Positions 29,882 to 39,572 of a stretch of 64,000 bases of DNA are shown here, one piece after another (within the stretch, counting starts at the first letter, position 1; each line of letters opens with the position of its first letter). A program made the translations under genes and the position numbers. Origin of the DNA: Corynebacterium callunae DSM 20147. GTDB taxonomy: Bacteria > Actinomycetota > Actinomycetes > Mycobacteriales > Mycobacteriaceae. The notes beneath the pieces are model-generated. The model ran no database searches. It saw only the letters and a program-made list of their open reading frames with translations, and was not told where the DNA came from. The stretch spans positions 372,001 to 436,000 of the forward strand of contig NC_020506.1 of NCBI RefSeq assembly GCF_000344785.1, given 5' to 3'.

Positions 29882-30778
29882 ATGGGGGATTACCTATTTT
29901 TCAGACATCCAGTGCGCTATAGAGAAGTAGCAGCAGAAATTTCCAAAAAAGAGTTCTATCGGCATTTCACGAAGGTCATAGGAAACGTCTATCTGCGCAA
30001 TGATCTCTTATCGAAGCGGCATAATTTGTCATTAGCACTGCTCAAACGCTATCCCGATGGGGTACTAAGGGGCTTTGCTGCGCTGCAATATCGCGGATAT
30101 GAGTTGCTCGATGAGAATTGGAAGCCAATCATCACCGTTTCTTCCCAAGATGGCAAGCCTAAAAATGACCTTGTCAAAGTGATTCGGCGTAAAAATCCTG
30201 ATGAATTACAAAAAGTTAAGGGATATTCGCTGGTCACTGATGCCCAAGCCTTAGTTGATATTGTCTCGATGCCGGAAACTGCGATGAAGTTTGAGGAACA
30301 GGTGGCTTTGCTTGATCACCTGCTGCGACAAAACCCATATTTGCGCACTGAGCTGGGAAAACATGAGTGTTTAAAAGAGCTTTTGGAATACTCAAATATC
30401 TTTGCAGAATCACGTCCGGAATCGATAGTTAGGGTACGTCTGCAAAAAGCCGGGATGGGCACGTTTGTGACGCAATTTAGGGTGGAGTATCAGGAGCGAC
30501 GGTATTTTTTAGACCTAGCTGATCCATATTCTTTTGTGGGCATTGAATACCAAGGAATCTGGCACTTTAATTCCAAACAGCGTGCTGATGATATAGATCG
30601 CAAAAATGATTTGGCAGACGCAGGTTGGACAGTATTTGAAATTTCTGCAGAGACACTTCATGACAAAAAGCGTTTTGCCGACATTTGTCAGAGAATCAAG
30701 AACATCAGAAAAGCCAGAATGGCCGAGCGACAGCGGAGACTTCCGCTTTCTCGGCCACTGAATGGGGATGAATTTTAG
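29882..30778 (+). CDS. Protein with C-terminal Vsr/DUF559-like endonuclease fold
   Basis: 298 residues. The N-terminal half is unrecognised, resembling the winged-helix/AbiEi-like front part common in such actinobacterial proteins. The C-terminal 100 residues have ESIVRVRLQKAG, FLDLADPYSFVGIEYQG, DIDRKNDLADAGWTVFEIS: the pattern of the DUF559/Vsr-like PD-(D/E)XK fold with D and E in the LDLADP/GIEYQG strands. The role may be defence or toxin-antitoxin; this is inference. It is AT-rich and overlaps the convergent permease stop by four bases. Confidence 0.65.
   Translation: MGDYLFFRHPVRYREVAAEISKKEFYRHFTKVIGNVYLRNDLLSKRHNLSLALLKRYPDGVLRGFAALQYRGYELLDENWKPIITVSSQDGKPKNDLVKVIRRKNPDELQKVKGYSLVTDAQALVDIVSMPETAMKFEEQVALLDHLLRQNPYLRTELGKHECLKELLEYSNIFAESRPESIVRVRLQKAGMGTFVTQFRVEYQERRYFLDLADPYSFVGIEYQGIWHFNSKQRADDIDRKNDLADAGWTVFEISAETLHDKKRFADICQRIKNIRKARMAERQRRLPLSRPLNGDEF
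30721..30756. terminator. Nested hairpin inside the 3' end of the endonuclease-like gene
   Basis: GGCCGAG pairs with CTCGGCC, and inside them AGCGGA pairs with TCCGCT. The two convergent genes overlap, so this coding-region hairpin may be their only barrier. No T-run follows on the plus strand, so its strength as a terminator is uncertain. Confidence 0.4.
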
Positions 30779-33345
30779 CTAATTGCTTCCAGTGGCGAAA
30801 TCTTGGAAGCCCTATTGGCAGGGATCAAAGCGGCTATGGCGCCTACTGCAATGGTGGCCAGCAGCATCAGGGTGATCTGTGTCCATGGTAGTTCTACTGG
30901 CGCCATGCCTTTAGACCGCAGGGAGCTCACAATTGCCCAACCGGTGAAAGTGCCCATCAACAGTCCGCTAAACGCGCCATGGATAGACAAAATGACAGAT
31001 TCCAAGGTGACCATGCGACGGATTTGTCCACGTTGCATACCAGTTGCTCGCAAAATGCCAATTTCTCGAGTGCGTTCGCTGAGTGACAAAATTAGGGTAT
31101 TCACAATGCCCAATACTGCGATGATGACAGCAAGTGCTAGCAGACCGTAGACAATTCCCAGGAGTTGGTTAATTTGGGTTCCTAGGCTGCTGCGGAATTC
31201 TTCATTGGATTTCACCTGCACGATGAGGAAGGAAGAAACTGCCGCAGTAAGGTTTTCACGGAGATCAGCATCAGAAATGGTGCCGTCGCTAGTAATAAAC
31301 ACCTGGGAGCGGTGATAATCCGCGGGATTGGTGACAACTCTTTGAGTCGCAGCGTAATTCACTACCAAATGCCCGAGCAGATTCGTTTCGGCATAAATGC
31401 CGGTAATGGGAACCAAAATGCCATCTTCGGAGCCATAAGGGGTGACGGGGATTTCATCGCCCACTTTGAGATCTGATTGATCTGCATAGGTGGTGGAGAT
31501 CATTGCGCCGGGCTTTTTATCATCAAATGCCTCGCCGGAACGCACAGCTAGATCCATAAAATGCCCGATATCGCCATCAAAGACGGTGGTTGATTCATTA
31601 TCCCAACGGTTTGCGGCGAGCTCGCCTGTCATCAAGGTGCCTACTTCGGCAACTCCTGGAACGTCTTCGGCTTTATCTGCAACGCCTGCGGACATGGACA
31701 AGGAGCGTGATCCGCCAGCAGGTTGGCCGGGGACCATCGTTCCGCCGATGGTGTCGAGGACAAAAGAAGCCTTGATGGAGGATTCCATGGATCCAAAGAC
31801 ACTGGCGCGGGTGGTCGCGCCAATAACACCAACGCAGGCAACCAGGCCCACACTTAAGGTCACCGCAAGTGCGGTTGTTGCTGATCGACGCGGGTTTCTT
31901 AAGGTGTTGCGCTGTGCCAGTTTGCCCACAGCTCTAAAAGGAGCCATCAAAATGACGCCTAAGGTACGCCCGGTAATGATGATCAAGCTGGGGCCACTGA
32001 GAGAAATTGAGAGGAAGACCAGTAGGGTGCCGGCACCAATTAGGGCCATGCGTGGTTCGGTGCCAAGCTCGCCACCATTCACTGCAGACACCAGGGCGCC
32101 AGCAATGGTTAAGGCAATTCCGGCAGTCATAGTGATTGCACCGGCAATGTTTTTAAGCATGCCAAGGGCCGTACTGCGGGAGTCGGAAGATTGGAAGGCC
32201 TGCACCGGTGGCAGATTGCCAGCGCGGTGAGCTGGGGCAATAGCACTCAAGACAGTTGCAGCGACGGCGAAAACCAGTGGGAAAATAAAAGAGCTGGGGT
32301 TATATGAGATTCCGATAGAAGAGAGCGAATCGCCCCATCTATTGAGAAATTGCACCAGCGCATTGACTACGGCAAATCCCAAAGCGATGCCGATGAGCCC
32401 ACCGATCGCGCCGATGAAAACTGCTTCCATCACCACGGAGAAACCGATTTGGAAGGAGGACACACCGATGGAACGCAGCAACGCGAATTCACTGGTGCGC
32501 TGCGCCACGATCATGGCGAAGGTATTGGCGATGATGAAAGAACCAACAATCAGGGCGATGGCCGCAAAAGCGATGAGGATATAGGTCATAAACTCAAGCT
32601 GTTTGGTGGTATCACCAGTGGTTTCTTCAATAATTTGCTGGGGGAGCAGGGGCATAAGATCGCGGTGGCTTTTGCCAATACGATTGCGCACCGCCATTGG
32701 ATCGGCACCATCTTTAACGGCAATGGTGATCTGGCTGGCGTGGGTTCCATTGGTAAAAAGCTCAATATAACGAGATTCAGAAAAGCCCACTCCGATCCAG
32801 CCGGCGACATCGGAATTAGATTCAAAAATGCCAGCAAGGGTTGCGTCGATACGCTCAGTCGGGGTGACAACAGTAACCTTGTCGCCCACGCTGAGGTTGC
32901 CACGCTCGGCGGCGGAGGTATTGACAATGATTTCATTGTCGCCATTGGGGGCGCTGCCCTCGACAATTGTAGGCTCGGGGGAGACCCATTTATTGGGTGG
33001 ATAAACCGCAAAAGGATGGGTGCCGGAGCTGCCGGCCTGCAAGGGCTGACCATTGGAGTTAGTAAGGATCAGCGCCGACTGGCCGGTCATGGTGGTGCCA
33101 GAGGGGGTACCGGGACCATCGCCAATGATGTTGACGGCGCGGACTTCGGGGTAACTCGAGATTTCTGAGATTACCTCGAAGGGAACCCCATCAGGATTAT
33201 TTTGCTGAGCGATCACACCGAGATCCACACCCTCAACGCCGGCATCCACAATGGAGGAAAAGGTGCGCTCCAGGGAATTGGTGAGCAGCAAAGAGCCACA
33301 CAAAAATGCGGTGCCCAAAACCACGGACAGCACTGTCAGCAACAT
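30775..33345 (-). CDS. FtsX-like ABC transporter permease (start unclear)
   Basis: 856 residues from the ATG at 33345. Two copies of the FtsX/MacB permease module with a MacB-like periplasmic part: hydrophobic blocks near residues 1-25, 250-360, 400-480 and the last 130. Cytoplasmic helices such as RTSEFALLRSIGVSSFQ and RTREIGILRATGMQRGQ are typical. The frame continues upstream with in-family residues (PLRTITWRSVIANKLR) but with no ATG, GTG or TTG before a stop at 33488; GGAGG followed by an ATC at 33456 is a candidate rare start. No ATPase gene is adjacent. Confidence 0.85.
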   Translation of the reverse strand: MLLTVLSVVLGTAFLCGSLLLTNSLERTFSSIVDAGVEGVDLGVIAQQNNPDGVPFEVISEISSYPEVRAVNIIGDGPGTPSGTTMTGQSALILTNSNGQPLQAGSSGTHPFAVYPPNKWVSPEPTIVEGSAPNGDNEIIVNTSAAERGNLSVGDKVTVVTPTERIDATLAGIFESNSDVAGWIGVGFSESRYIELFTNGTHASQITIAVKDGADPMAVRNRIGKSHRDLMPLLPQQIIEETTGDTTKQLEFMTYILIAFAAIALIVGSFIIANTFAMIVAQRTSEFALLRSIGVSSFQIGFSVVMEAVFIGAIGGLIGIALGFAVVNALVQFLNRWGDSLSSIGISYNPSSFIFPLVFAVAATVLSAIAPAHRAGNLPPVQAFQSSDSRSTALGMLKNIAGAITMTAGIALTIAGALVSAVNGGELGTEPRMALIGAGTLLVFLSISLSGPSLIIITGRTLGVILMAPFRAVGKLAQRNTLRNPRRSATTALAVTLSVGLVACVGVIGATTRASVFGSMESSIKASFVLDTIGGTMVPGQPAGGSRSLSMSAGVADKAEDVPGVAEVGTLMTGELAANRWDNESTTVFDGDIGHFMDLAVRSGEAFDDKKPGAMISTTYADQSDLKVGDEIPVTPYGSEDGILVPITGIYAETNLLGHLVVNYAATQRVVTNPADYHRSQVFITSDGTISDADLRENLTAAVSSFLIVQVKSNEEFRSSLGTQINQLLGIVYGLLALAVIIAVLGIVNTLILSLSERTREIGILRATGMQRGQIRRMVTLESVILSIHGAFSGLLMGTFTGWAIVSSLRSKGMAPVELPWTQITLMLLATIAVGAIAALIPANRASKISPLEAIS

Positions 33346-33527
33346 TCGAAGCTTATTGGCAATAACAGAGCGCCAAGTAATGGTGCGCAGCGGGGAATTT
33401 AAAAACGCCTTGGCGGAAATGAGGATGGTGCGTAAACCAGGATCTCGGCGAGAGATAGCTGCCTCCAGACGTTTTGTCGGTAATTTTTAGGGTCGATTCA
33501 GTTTAACCGCGAGGGTAGACACGGATG

Positions 33528-34445
33528 TTACTCAACTACCTTTGCGTTCGAATCAGCAACAGGGACAACAACAGTAGCCGGATGCTGAGAACGCAAATGT
33601 GCTGGTATTGCGCTGCGGGCCACCAAATATTCTCGCAGCATGTCAAATGCGGCATCACCCATGAGTGCGCGCATTTCATTTTCCTGGGTTTGCCACATTG
33701 GTGAACCGCCGGCATGGCAACGTGGGGAAGTGGTGCAGTACCAATCGAAGTCCTCGCCACCGTTTCCCCAGCCACGGCGGTTGTATTCGGTGATGGTGGT
33801 GCGCAAAATCTGGTGCCCATCGGGGCGCTCTTCCCAGTCCTCTAAGCGTCGCAAAGGCAACTGCCAGCACACTTCGGGCTTGACCACGGTGAGATCTTGT
33901 CCGGTTTCTGCACCCCATTGGTGGAGCGCGCATCCAGCGCCGGTTTCCCAGCCCACACGATTGGCAAAAATACAAGCGCCTTCAATCGTCACGGTTTTTA
34001 GAGCTGGTTCTGGATTGCCATCTTCATCATCAAGCTCATCCCATTCCAACCAGGGCTCCAAGTCCACGCCATCTGAGGTGGCTAAATAGGAATCGGTGGT
34101 GTCTGGTCGGAGCTGCCAATATTTTGCGGGCATCATGGCGACGGCATCATAAAGCTGATCGCGGTCGGTTTCATCGGAGAGGAAAGCGCCGTGGACGCAG
34201 CAGCCAACGCTGGGGTTTGTAGCATCAATGCCTAAACAATCGGGGGTACCAAAGGTGCAATTCCAATGGGATTCAATCCACGTTAAATCGATGCTAAAAA
34301 CATGATCTGGATCGGCTGGATCAGCGAATTCATACCATTCACGTGGGAAATCAGGGGCGAGCTCCTCACCGGAACGGATGGATGCAGCAGCGGGGGAGGA
34401 CTCGGGGAATCCTAAAAAAATTGGAGTTGAGTTTGGCCGATTCAC
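33528..34445 (-). CDS. Cysteine-rich conserved protein (Rv0495c-like)
   Basis: 305 residues, soluble. Conserved-looking cysteines occur in [42 protein letters not shown] and [13 protein letters not shown], suggesting bound zinc or an iron-sulfur cluster, as in YkgJ-like cysteine clusters. Its place next to ppx, divergent and 33 bp away, is that of Rv0495c in M. tuberculosis. Function unknown. The start at 34445 is taken because the frame has no better-supported alternative. Confidence 0.75.
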   Translation of the reverse strand: MNRPNSTPIFLGFPESSPAAASIRSGEELAPDFPREWYEFADPADPDHVFSIDLTWIESHWNCTFGTPDCLGIDATNPSVGCCVHGAFLSDETDRDQLYDAVAMMPAKYWQLRPDTTDSYLATSDGVDLEPWLEWDELDDEDGNPEPALKTVTIEGACIFANRVGWETGAGCALHQWGAETGQDLTVVKPEVCWQLPLRRLEDWEERPDGHQILRTTITEYNRRGWGNGGEDFDWYCTTSPRCHAGGSPMWQTQENEMRALMGDAAFDMLREYLVARSAIPAHLRSQHPATVVVPVADSNAKVVE

Positions 34446-34478
34446 ACTTTGTCACCCTAGACCGTCTAACCTTTAAGT

Positions 34479-35408
34479 GTGAGATTAGGTGTATTAGATG
34501 TGGGCAGCAATACTGTCCACCTAGTTGCAGTAGATGCGCGTCCCGGTGGACATCCAACCCCGATGAGCAATTGGCGTACGCCTTTGCGTCTGGTGGAGCT
34601 CCTCGATGCCGATGGCGCGATCTCAGAAAAAGGCATTAACAAGCTAACCGCTGCGGTTGCAGAGGCTGCAGATTTGGCAAAGACGCTGGGCTGCGCTGAG
34701 TTGATGCCTTTTGCCACTTCCGCGGTGAGATCGGCCACCAATGGCGATGCAGTGCTTGATCACGTGGAAAAGGAAACCGGCGTGCGCCTGGATATCCTTT
34801 CCGGTGAGGATGAAGCACGGCTGACTTTCCTTGCGGTACGTCGCTGGTATGGCTGGTCAGCGGGTCGAATCACCAACCTAGATATTGGTGGCGGCTCGCT
34901 AGAGCTGTCTTCTGGCACCGATGAATCCCCTGATATGGCTTTCTCTTTGGACCTGGGTGCGGGCCGTTTGACGCACAACTGGTTTGATACTGATCCACCG
35001 TCACGTAAGAAAATTAACCTCTTGCGCGATTACATTGACGCAGAGCTTGCAGCACCTACTCGTCAGATGCGCACCTTAGGGCCAGCGCGGGTGGCAGTAG
35101 GTACTTCTAAGACCTTCCGTACCTTGGCACGCTTGACTGGTGCCGCGCCGTCTTCCGCTGGACCCCATGTCACCCGTACACTAACAGCGCCAGGCTTAAG
35201 GCAGCTGATTGCTTTTATCTCACGCATGACTGCTGCTGACCGCGCTGAGCTGGAAGGTATTAGTGCGGATCGCTCCCACCAGATTGTGGCGGGTGCATTA
35301 GTTGCGGAAGCTGCAATGCGTGCGTTGGATATTGAGAAGGTAGAAATTTGTCCATGGGCGCTGCGTGAAGGCGCGATTCTAACCAGAATCGACAAAGGTC
35401 TCGAATAA
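34479..35408 (+). CDS. ppx: Exopolyphosphatase (Ppx/GppA family)
   Basis: 309 residues, short form without the C-terminal HD-like region. Removes terminal phosphates from polyphosphate. Sugar-kinase/Hsp70-like ATPase fold marks are [13 protein letters not shown] (phosphate 1), [14 protein letters not shown] with the catalytic Glu region, and [12 protein letters not shown] (phosphate 2). C. glutamicum carries a Ppx of this type in the same place. GTG start. Together with senX3-regX3 upstream it puts two phosphate-related functions in one neighbourhood. Confidence 0.9.
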   Translation: MRLGVLDVGSNTVHLVAVDARPGGHPTPMSNWRTPLRLVELLDADGAISEKGINKLTAAVAEAADLAKTLGCAELMPFATSAVRSATNGDAVLDHVEKETGVRLDILSGEDEARLTFLAVRRWYGWSAGRITNLDIGGGSLELSSGTDESPDMAFSLDLGAGRLTHNWFDTDPPSRKKINLLRDYIDAELAAPTRQMRTLGPARVAVGTSKTFRTLARLTGAAPSSAGPHVTRTLTAPGLRQLIAFISRMTAADRAELEGISADRSHQIVAGALVAEAAMRALDIEKVEICPWALREGAILTRIDKGLE

Positions 35409-35433
35409 TTATTAAGGAAAGGAGTTGGCGAAC

Positions 35434-36246
35434 ATGAGCGAAGAAAAACTCACAGTCGCTGAGCTGATGGCGCGTGCTTCCAAGGAAGGGCAAACCAATG
35501 ACGCTCCCCGTCGTCGTAGACGTCGCAGTCTTGAAGATGGTGGCGTTTCAGTTGCCGAGTTGACCGGCTCCATTCCTGCGGTCAAAGAAAAGCCCGCGGA
35601 GTCTCGACACTCTGCAGTGCCAATTGATGCCCCAGCGGAAAACACTGAGCTTGTCGACGAAACCCCCCAGGTGGCAACCGAGGCTGTAAAGGTCGAGGAA
35701 AAAGCGCCGGCAGCGCCCGTCGAAAAGCAAGAGGCCAAGGCGCGCCCAGCGCCGAGCAATGAAGAGACCATGGTCTTGAGCATTGTTGATGAGAAGGATC
35801 CAATCCGCCTGACCACTGGTGCTTTCCCGGTGGTCCCGGCTGCTGCGGCAAAGCCTGCGGTCCAGCCTGATTTTGCGGAGGAGCCAGCTGACGTCTCTGA
35901 GACCACCCAGATGGCTGCAATCACCGACACTGACACTCATGCTGCCATTGAGGTTGAGGAAGAGACTGCAGAAGTAACCGAGTCCACCGAGGGCAAGATG
36001 TCTGTTTTTGCCATCATCCTCATGGCAATCGTTGGAGTCGTGCTTGGCGTTGTGGTCTTTATGGGCTTTGAGATGCTCTGGGGCCGTCTAAATAACTGGC
36101 TAGTTGCCGTGCTTGCAATCGCTGTGACCCTCGGTATGGTGGGAATTATTCACGCTATCCGCACCTCACGCGATGGTTTTAGCATGTTCCTAGCGGGCGT
36201 CGTTGGTCTGGTTATGACCTTCGGTCCCCTCCTAATTGTCATGTAA
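35434..36246 (+). CDS. Conserved membrane protein downstream of ppx (Rv0497-like)
   Basis: 270 residues. The first 190 are charged and disordered ([18 protein letters not shown], then Glu/Pro/Ala-rich), followed by three hydrophobic segments at the C-terminus ([57 protein letters not shown]). ATG at 35434 has AAAGGAGTT upstream; a TTG at 35425 sits on that site. It occupies the Rv0497 position between ppx and proC. Function unknown. Confidence 0.75.
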   Translation: MSEEKLTVAELMARASKEGQTNDAPRRRRRRSLEDGGVSVAELTGSIPAVKEKPAESRHSAVPIDAPAENTELVDETPQVATEAVKVEEKAPAAPVEKQEAKARPAPSNEETMVLSIVDEKDPIRLTTGAFPVVPAAAAKPAVQPDFAEEPADVSETTQMAAITDTDTHAAIEVEEETAEVTESTEGKMSVFAIILMAIVGVVLGVVVFMGFEMLWGRLNNWLVAVLAIAVTLGMVGIIHAIRTSRDGFSMFLAGVVGLVMTFGPLLIVM

Positions 36247-36296
36247 TTAGCCCCCAAAGCTGCACAACTGGGGTGGTTAGTGGCAGTGTGGGGGAC

Positions 36297-37109
36297 ATGA
36301 CAAATATTGCTGTAATTGGTGGCGGTCAGATCGGCGAGGCTTTGGTCTCCGGTTTGGTCGCAGCAAACACCAACCCTTTGAATATTCGAGTGACCAACCG
36401 CAATGAAGAACGCGGCAAAGAACTCCATAAGCGTTATGGCATTGTCAATCTCACCGATAACGCTCAGGCTGTTGATGAAGCCGATGTAGTGTTCCTCTGC
36501 GTTAAGCCCAAGGGCATTCTCGATGTCATTTCCGAGATCACCGCAACCCTGGACAATAACTCCGCACAAAGCGTGATTGTGAGCATGGCAGCTGGCATCA
36601 GCATCGGCGCCATGGAAGAAAACGCCTCCGCTGGACTGCCAGTGGTGCGCGTGATGCCAAATACCCCGATGCTGGTCCGCAAGGGCATGAGCACCGTAAC
36701 TCCCGGCCGCCACGTCTCCAAAGAACAACTTGAGCAGGTCAAGGAATTGCTGGGCACCGTCGGCCACGTGGTGGAAGTTGCAGAATCCGATCTTGATGCC
36801 GTCACCGCTATGTCCGGATCTTCACCCGCCTACCTCTTCCTGGTAACAGAGGCGCTTATCGACGCCGGGGTCAACCTAGGATTGTCGCGTGCAACCGCCA
36901 AGGAACTTGCGGTTGCAGCTTTTGAGGGTGCGGCCACCATGATGCAGGAAACCGGCACAGAACCTGCCGTCCTGCGCGCTGGAGTGTCCTCGCCGGCAGG
37001 CACCACCGTTGCTGCCATTCGCGAGCTGGAGGAGAGCGGCCTGCGCGGTGCTTTCTACCGAGCCGCCCAAAAGTGCGCTGAACGCTCCGCAGAATTAGGC
37101 AAGCAATAA
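36297..37109 (+). CDS. proC: Pyrroline-5-carboxylate reductase
   Basis: 270 residues. Last step of proline synthesis, reducing P5C with NAD(P)H. Rossmann motif [17 protein letters not shown] at the N-terminus; the C-terminal dimer/active-site region has [23 protein letters not shown] and [21 protein letters not shown] at 36297 follows GGGGG and gives the known family length; the earlier start at 36273 adds eight residues. Confidence 0.94.
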   Translation: MTNIAVIGGGQIGEALVSGLVAANTNPLNIRVTNRNEERGKELHKRYGIVNLTDNAQAVDEADVVFLCVKPKGILDVISEITATLDNNSAQSVIVSMAAGISIGAMEENASAGLPVVRVMPNTPMLVRKGMSTVTPGRHVSKEQLEQVKELLGTVGHVVEVAESDLDAVTAMSGSSPAYLFLVTEALIDAGVNLGLSRATAKELAVAAFEGAATMMQETGTEPAVLRAGVSSPAGTTVAAIRELEESGLRGAFYRAAQKCAERSAELGKQ

Positions 37110-37355
37110 CGTTATTGCCCTGTTATCGGCCCGTTGTCTGGGGTGAATTTTCAAGAAAACGATTTTTTCACCACAGGCACGTGACCTGGCTTTTCACTTA
37201 AGCCACATTGTGTCCCGGGGGAATCTTCCGCGTGTTTAAGCAACAATTGTCGCACTGATAACAAAAATCACGCTAAGCTGAACCAGGCAAAAGCGTGATC
37301 CTACTGCGGGAGGGGAAGCCTGCAGCGCGCACTTTGCTGAAGGGTAGTGATAGTT
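37110..37355. promoter_or_regulatory. Upstream region of the BldC-like gene
   Basis: 246 bp without a gene. ATCACGCT (37267-37274) and AGCGTGAT (37292-37299) form a perfect 8-bp inverted repeat with a 17-base loop. It may be an operator or an mRNA hairpin. A weak promoter (TTGTCG at 37248 and TAAGCT near 37273) overlaps the left arm. Confidence 0.4.
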
Positions 37356-37547
37356 ATGGCTAGAGAAGATAATGGAACCTTTTTGACGGTTGCTGAGGTC
37401 GCGGAGATTATGCGCGTATCCAAGATGACCGTCTACCGGCTAGTTCACTCTGGTGAGTTGCCAGCGGTTCGCGTGGGACGCTCATTTCGCGTTCATGAAA
37501 AGGCTGTTAATGAATACTTGGATTCCTCCTTTTACGAGGCTGGATAA
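37356..37547 (+). CDS. BldC-like excisionase-family DNA-binding protein
   Basis: 63 residues, MerR-type winged helix: FLTVAEVAEIMRVSKMTVYR (recognition helix) followed by SGELPAVRVGRSFRVHEKAV. It is a stand-alone HTH_17/excisionase domain like Rv0500A and Streptomyces BldC, which bind DNA as co-operative head-to-tail arrays and regulate development. Position between proC and the bS22 gene matches Rv0500A. The ATG at 37356 is favoured over the GTG at 37347. Targets unknown. Confidence 0.85.
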   Translation: MAREDNGTFLTVAEVAEIMRVSKMTVYRLVHSGELPAVRVGRSFRVHEKAVNEYLDSSFYEAG

Positions 37548-37577
37548 ATCCACGTTTGGCATAATTGCCTTTTCTAG

Positions 37578-37635
37578 AAAACCTCTTTAGGTATTTACCG
37601 GAAGCAAATTCCGGCAGCTACCTAGAGAGGTTTTT
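37578..37635 (+). terminator. Terminator after the BldC-like gene
   Basis: AAAACCTCTTTAGGTA pairs with TACCTAGAGAGGTTTTT, with an inner stem CCGGAA/TTCCGG, and ends in a T-run. Confidence 0.82.
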
Positions 37636-37819
37636 CTTTTTGGCAGTACCGATTTTTGGTGCTTAATGGCCTTAAATGTAAGATAGAACAATCGTGCCAG
37701 CGCACACCCTTGGATTAACCATCGCGGAAACTCCGGTGGTGTACCTCCGAAAGTGCACTTCGGCAACAAGTGCTGGCAGGTTTGTACGTACAACATCTAT
37801 CAAAGCGAGGGAAACCGTA

Positions 37820-37921
37820 ATGGGTTCTGTCATCAAGAAGCGCCGTAAGCGCATGTCCAAGAAGAAGCACCGCAAGATGCTGCGTCGTACTCGCGTTCAG
37901 CGTAGAAAATTGGGCAAGTAA
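37820..37921 (+). CDS. Small ribosomal protein bS22 (AURKAIP1/COX24 domain)
   Basis: 33 residues, half of them Lys or Arg ([18 protein letters not shown] and QRRKLGK). It is nearly the same as the mycobacterial 33-residue protein (Rv0500B) found in the small ribosomal subunit as bS22. ATG with GCGAGGGAAACC upstream. It was too short to be expected by length-based gene calling; the larger frame from 37694 is a chance extension. Flanked by terminators, so a monocistronic unit. Confidence 0.88.
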   Translation: MGSVIKKRRKRMSKKKHRKMLRRTRVQRRKLGK

Positions 37922-37930
37922 ATCTTGTGC

Positions 37931-37976
37931 AAAATACCGCCTGCACACTCTTCGGAGTGGGCAGGCGGTATTTTTT
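37931..37976. terminator. Bidirectional terminator after bS22
   Basis: AAAATACCGCCTGC and GCAGGCGGTATTTTTT form a long stem with an inner CACTC/GAGTG. It also covers the end of the convergent phosphatase gene. Confidence 0.88.
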
Positions 37977-39039
37977 ATTTCTGCAGGCTTTTCTTAATGC
38001 GCCAGCCGGTCACGCTAAAAGCTGCAGTGGCTAAGGCTGGTAGACCATAAGCGCGGGCTGCTTTACGCAGGCTGCGGAAGTCTCGGACTGCCCAGCCACG
38101 CTTGATGGCCTCCGCGCGGAGCTTCTTATCGGGATTCACGGCCACCGCGGTGCCCACCATGGACAGCATGGGGAGATCGTTAATAGAGTCTGAGTAGGCC
38201 GTACAGCGCGCTAGATCCAGCTTCTCAATAGAAGCTAGGGCAGCCACTGCATGGCGCTTGCCAGGGCCGTGCAGGATATCTCCCACTAAACGACCAGTGA
38301 AGATGCCATCCTTAGCCTCTGCAACTGTGCCAATAGCACCAGTAAAACCCAGCCGCTTGGCCAAGATCTGAGCTAATTGCACCGGAGTGGCAGAAACCAG
38401 CCACACTTGATGGCCGGCCGCAATATGCATATCAGCCAGTTGTTTGGTGCCCGGCCACAGCTTTTCCGCCATGTGGTTATCAACAATTTCCTCACAAAGC
38501 TCCACCAGCTCTGCCACGGAACGGCCCTTAATAAACTCCAGCGCTTGGAGGCGGCCCTGTGCCACATCCTCGGCATTTTCTGAGCCGGTAACCTTAAACT
38601 TCAATTGCTTCCAGGCCACCGGCAGGATTTCACGAACCTTGAAGAACTTCTTTCGGAACAGTCCCTGGGCAAAAACAATGAGCGAAGACCCCTGAATAAG
38701 GGTGTTATCCACATCAAAAAATGCAGCTGCTCCTATGTCTTGGGGCACATCTGGATCAGGGGAGCTGACATGGAAAGCTCCGGCGGCCTCGATTGCACCT
38801 GTGACTGAATCCACTCCGGCATGGAAATCATCAAGCTCCAGCCCATAAATTGAAGCCACCGCCTGAGTGGCCGCGGCCTCTCCGGCCAGGCGCTGAGTTT
38901 TTTCGTCGATAGGCGGAATAGCATGATCTTCCAGGAAGCGACGCAAGTTTCCCCTGGTGGAGCTCCAGCTGGCGAGGAAATCTTCCGGTGTGCCGACCGT
39001 TTCAAAATCCCAATTGCCAAAAGTGCTGTCGGAGCTCAT
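37975..39039 (-). CDS. HAD-IB family phosphatase (SerB1-like)
   Basis: About 354 residues from the ATG at 39039 (the frame runs to 39078). HAD motif I is [13 protein letters not shown], motif II includes SATP ([10 protein letters not shown]), and motif III/IV is [15 protein letters not shown]. Members are called phosphoserine phosphatase-like, as Rv0505c (serB1) in the same genomic place. A hydrophobic C-terminus ([16 protein letters not shown]) may attach it to the membrane. Substrate not proven; a phospholipid phosphatase is also possible. Confidence 0.82.
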   Translation of the reverse strand: MSSDSTFGNWDFETVGTPEDFLASWSSTRGNLRRFLEDHAIPPIDEKTQRLAGEAAATQAVASIYGLELDDFHAGVDSVTGAIEAAGAFHVSSPDPDVPQDIGAAAFFDVDNTLIQGSSLIVFAQGLFRKKFFKVREILPVAWKQLKFKVTGSENAEDVAQGRLQALEFIKGRSVAELVELCEEIVDNHMAEKLWPGTKQLADMHIAAGHQVWLVSATPVQLAQILAKRLGFTGAIGTVAEAKDGIFTGRLVGDILHGPGKRHAVAALASIEKLDLARCTAYSDSINDLPMLSMVGTAVAVNPDKKLRAEAIKRGWAVRDFRSLRKAARAYGLPALATAAFSVTGWRIKKSLQK

Positions 39040-39166
39040 GAGATGACTAAAACCTTCCCTGTGCCGCGTGTATAACAACGCTGGGCGAATGTGGCCAAGG
39101 TCACCAACTCAAAGCCTTAACCTGAGGCTTTGAATGGTGTTATTGACCGAAGTGAGTATCGTATCC

Positions 39167-39487
39167 ATGGTAAAGCTTTTGGGATTCCTCTGCTTGCGGA
39201 GGGCATCAAAATTCAAAGAAGGGCAGCGTTTACCTGTGTCTCTAGAGTCAACGTCACATACCGTGGACATCATTGTGCGCGATAACTGCGGCTCCTGTGT
39301 GCGGGTAAAAGCGCAGATTCTGCCCATTTTGCAGGCTGCTGGAATCGAATTACAAGAACACAATGTGGATCAAGATCCTGCACTCAAAATCGAATTTGGG
39401 GATCGTGTTCCAGTGATTTTGGTTGACGACGAAGAGTTCTCGGCATGGGAAGTTGATAACGACGACTTAGCCAATGCTTTGTTGTGA
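39167..39487 (+). CDS. Glutaredoxin-like protein (DUF836 type)
   Basis: About 106 residues from ATG 39167; a shorter start at the GTG at 39236 would give 83 residues, close to the family length, and no ribosome site decides. The fold core is VDIIVRDNCGSCVRVKAQI with a CGSC redox pair, then VDQDPALKIEFGDRVPVILVDDEE with the cis-proline (RVPV). It corresponds to Rv0508, between serB1 and hemA. Likely a cytosolic thiol-disulfide protein; partner unknown. Confidence 0.8.
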   Translation: MVKLLGFLCLRRASKFKEGQRLPVSLESTSHTVDIIVRDNCGSCVRVKAQILPILQAAGIELQEHNVDQDPALKIEFGDRVPVILVDDEEFSAWEVDNDDLANALL

Positions 39488-39572
39488 TGACCGCGATTGA
39501 ACGCTACGTTGAATTAAATAACAAAGATTCATTCTTTTGGTGGATCAACAACTCCGTTGAAAGTCGGGTGTA

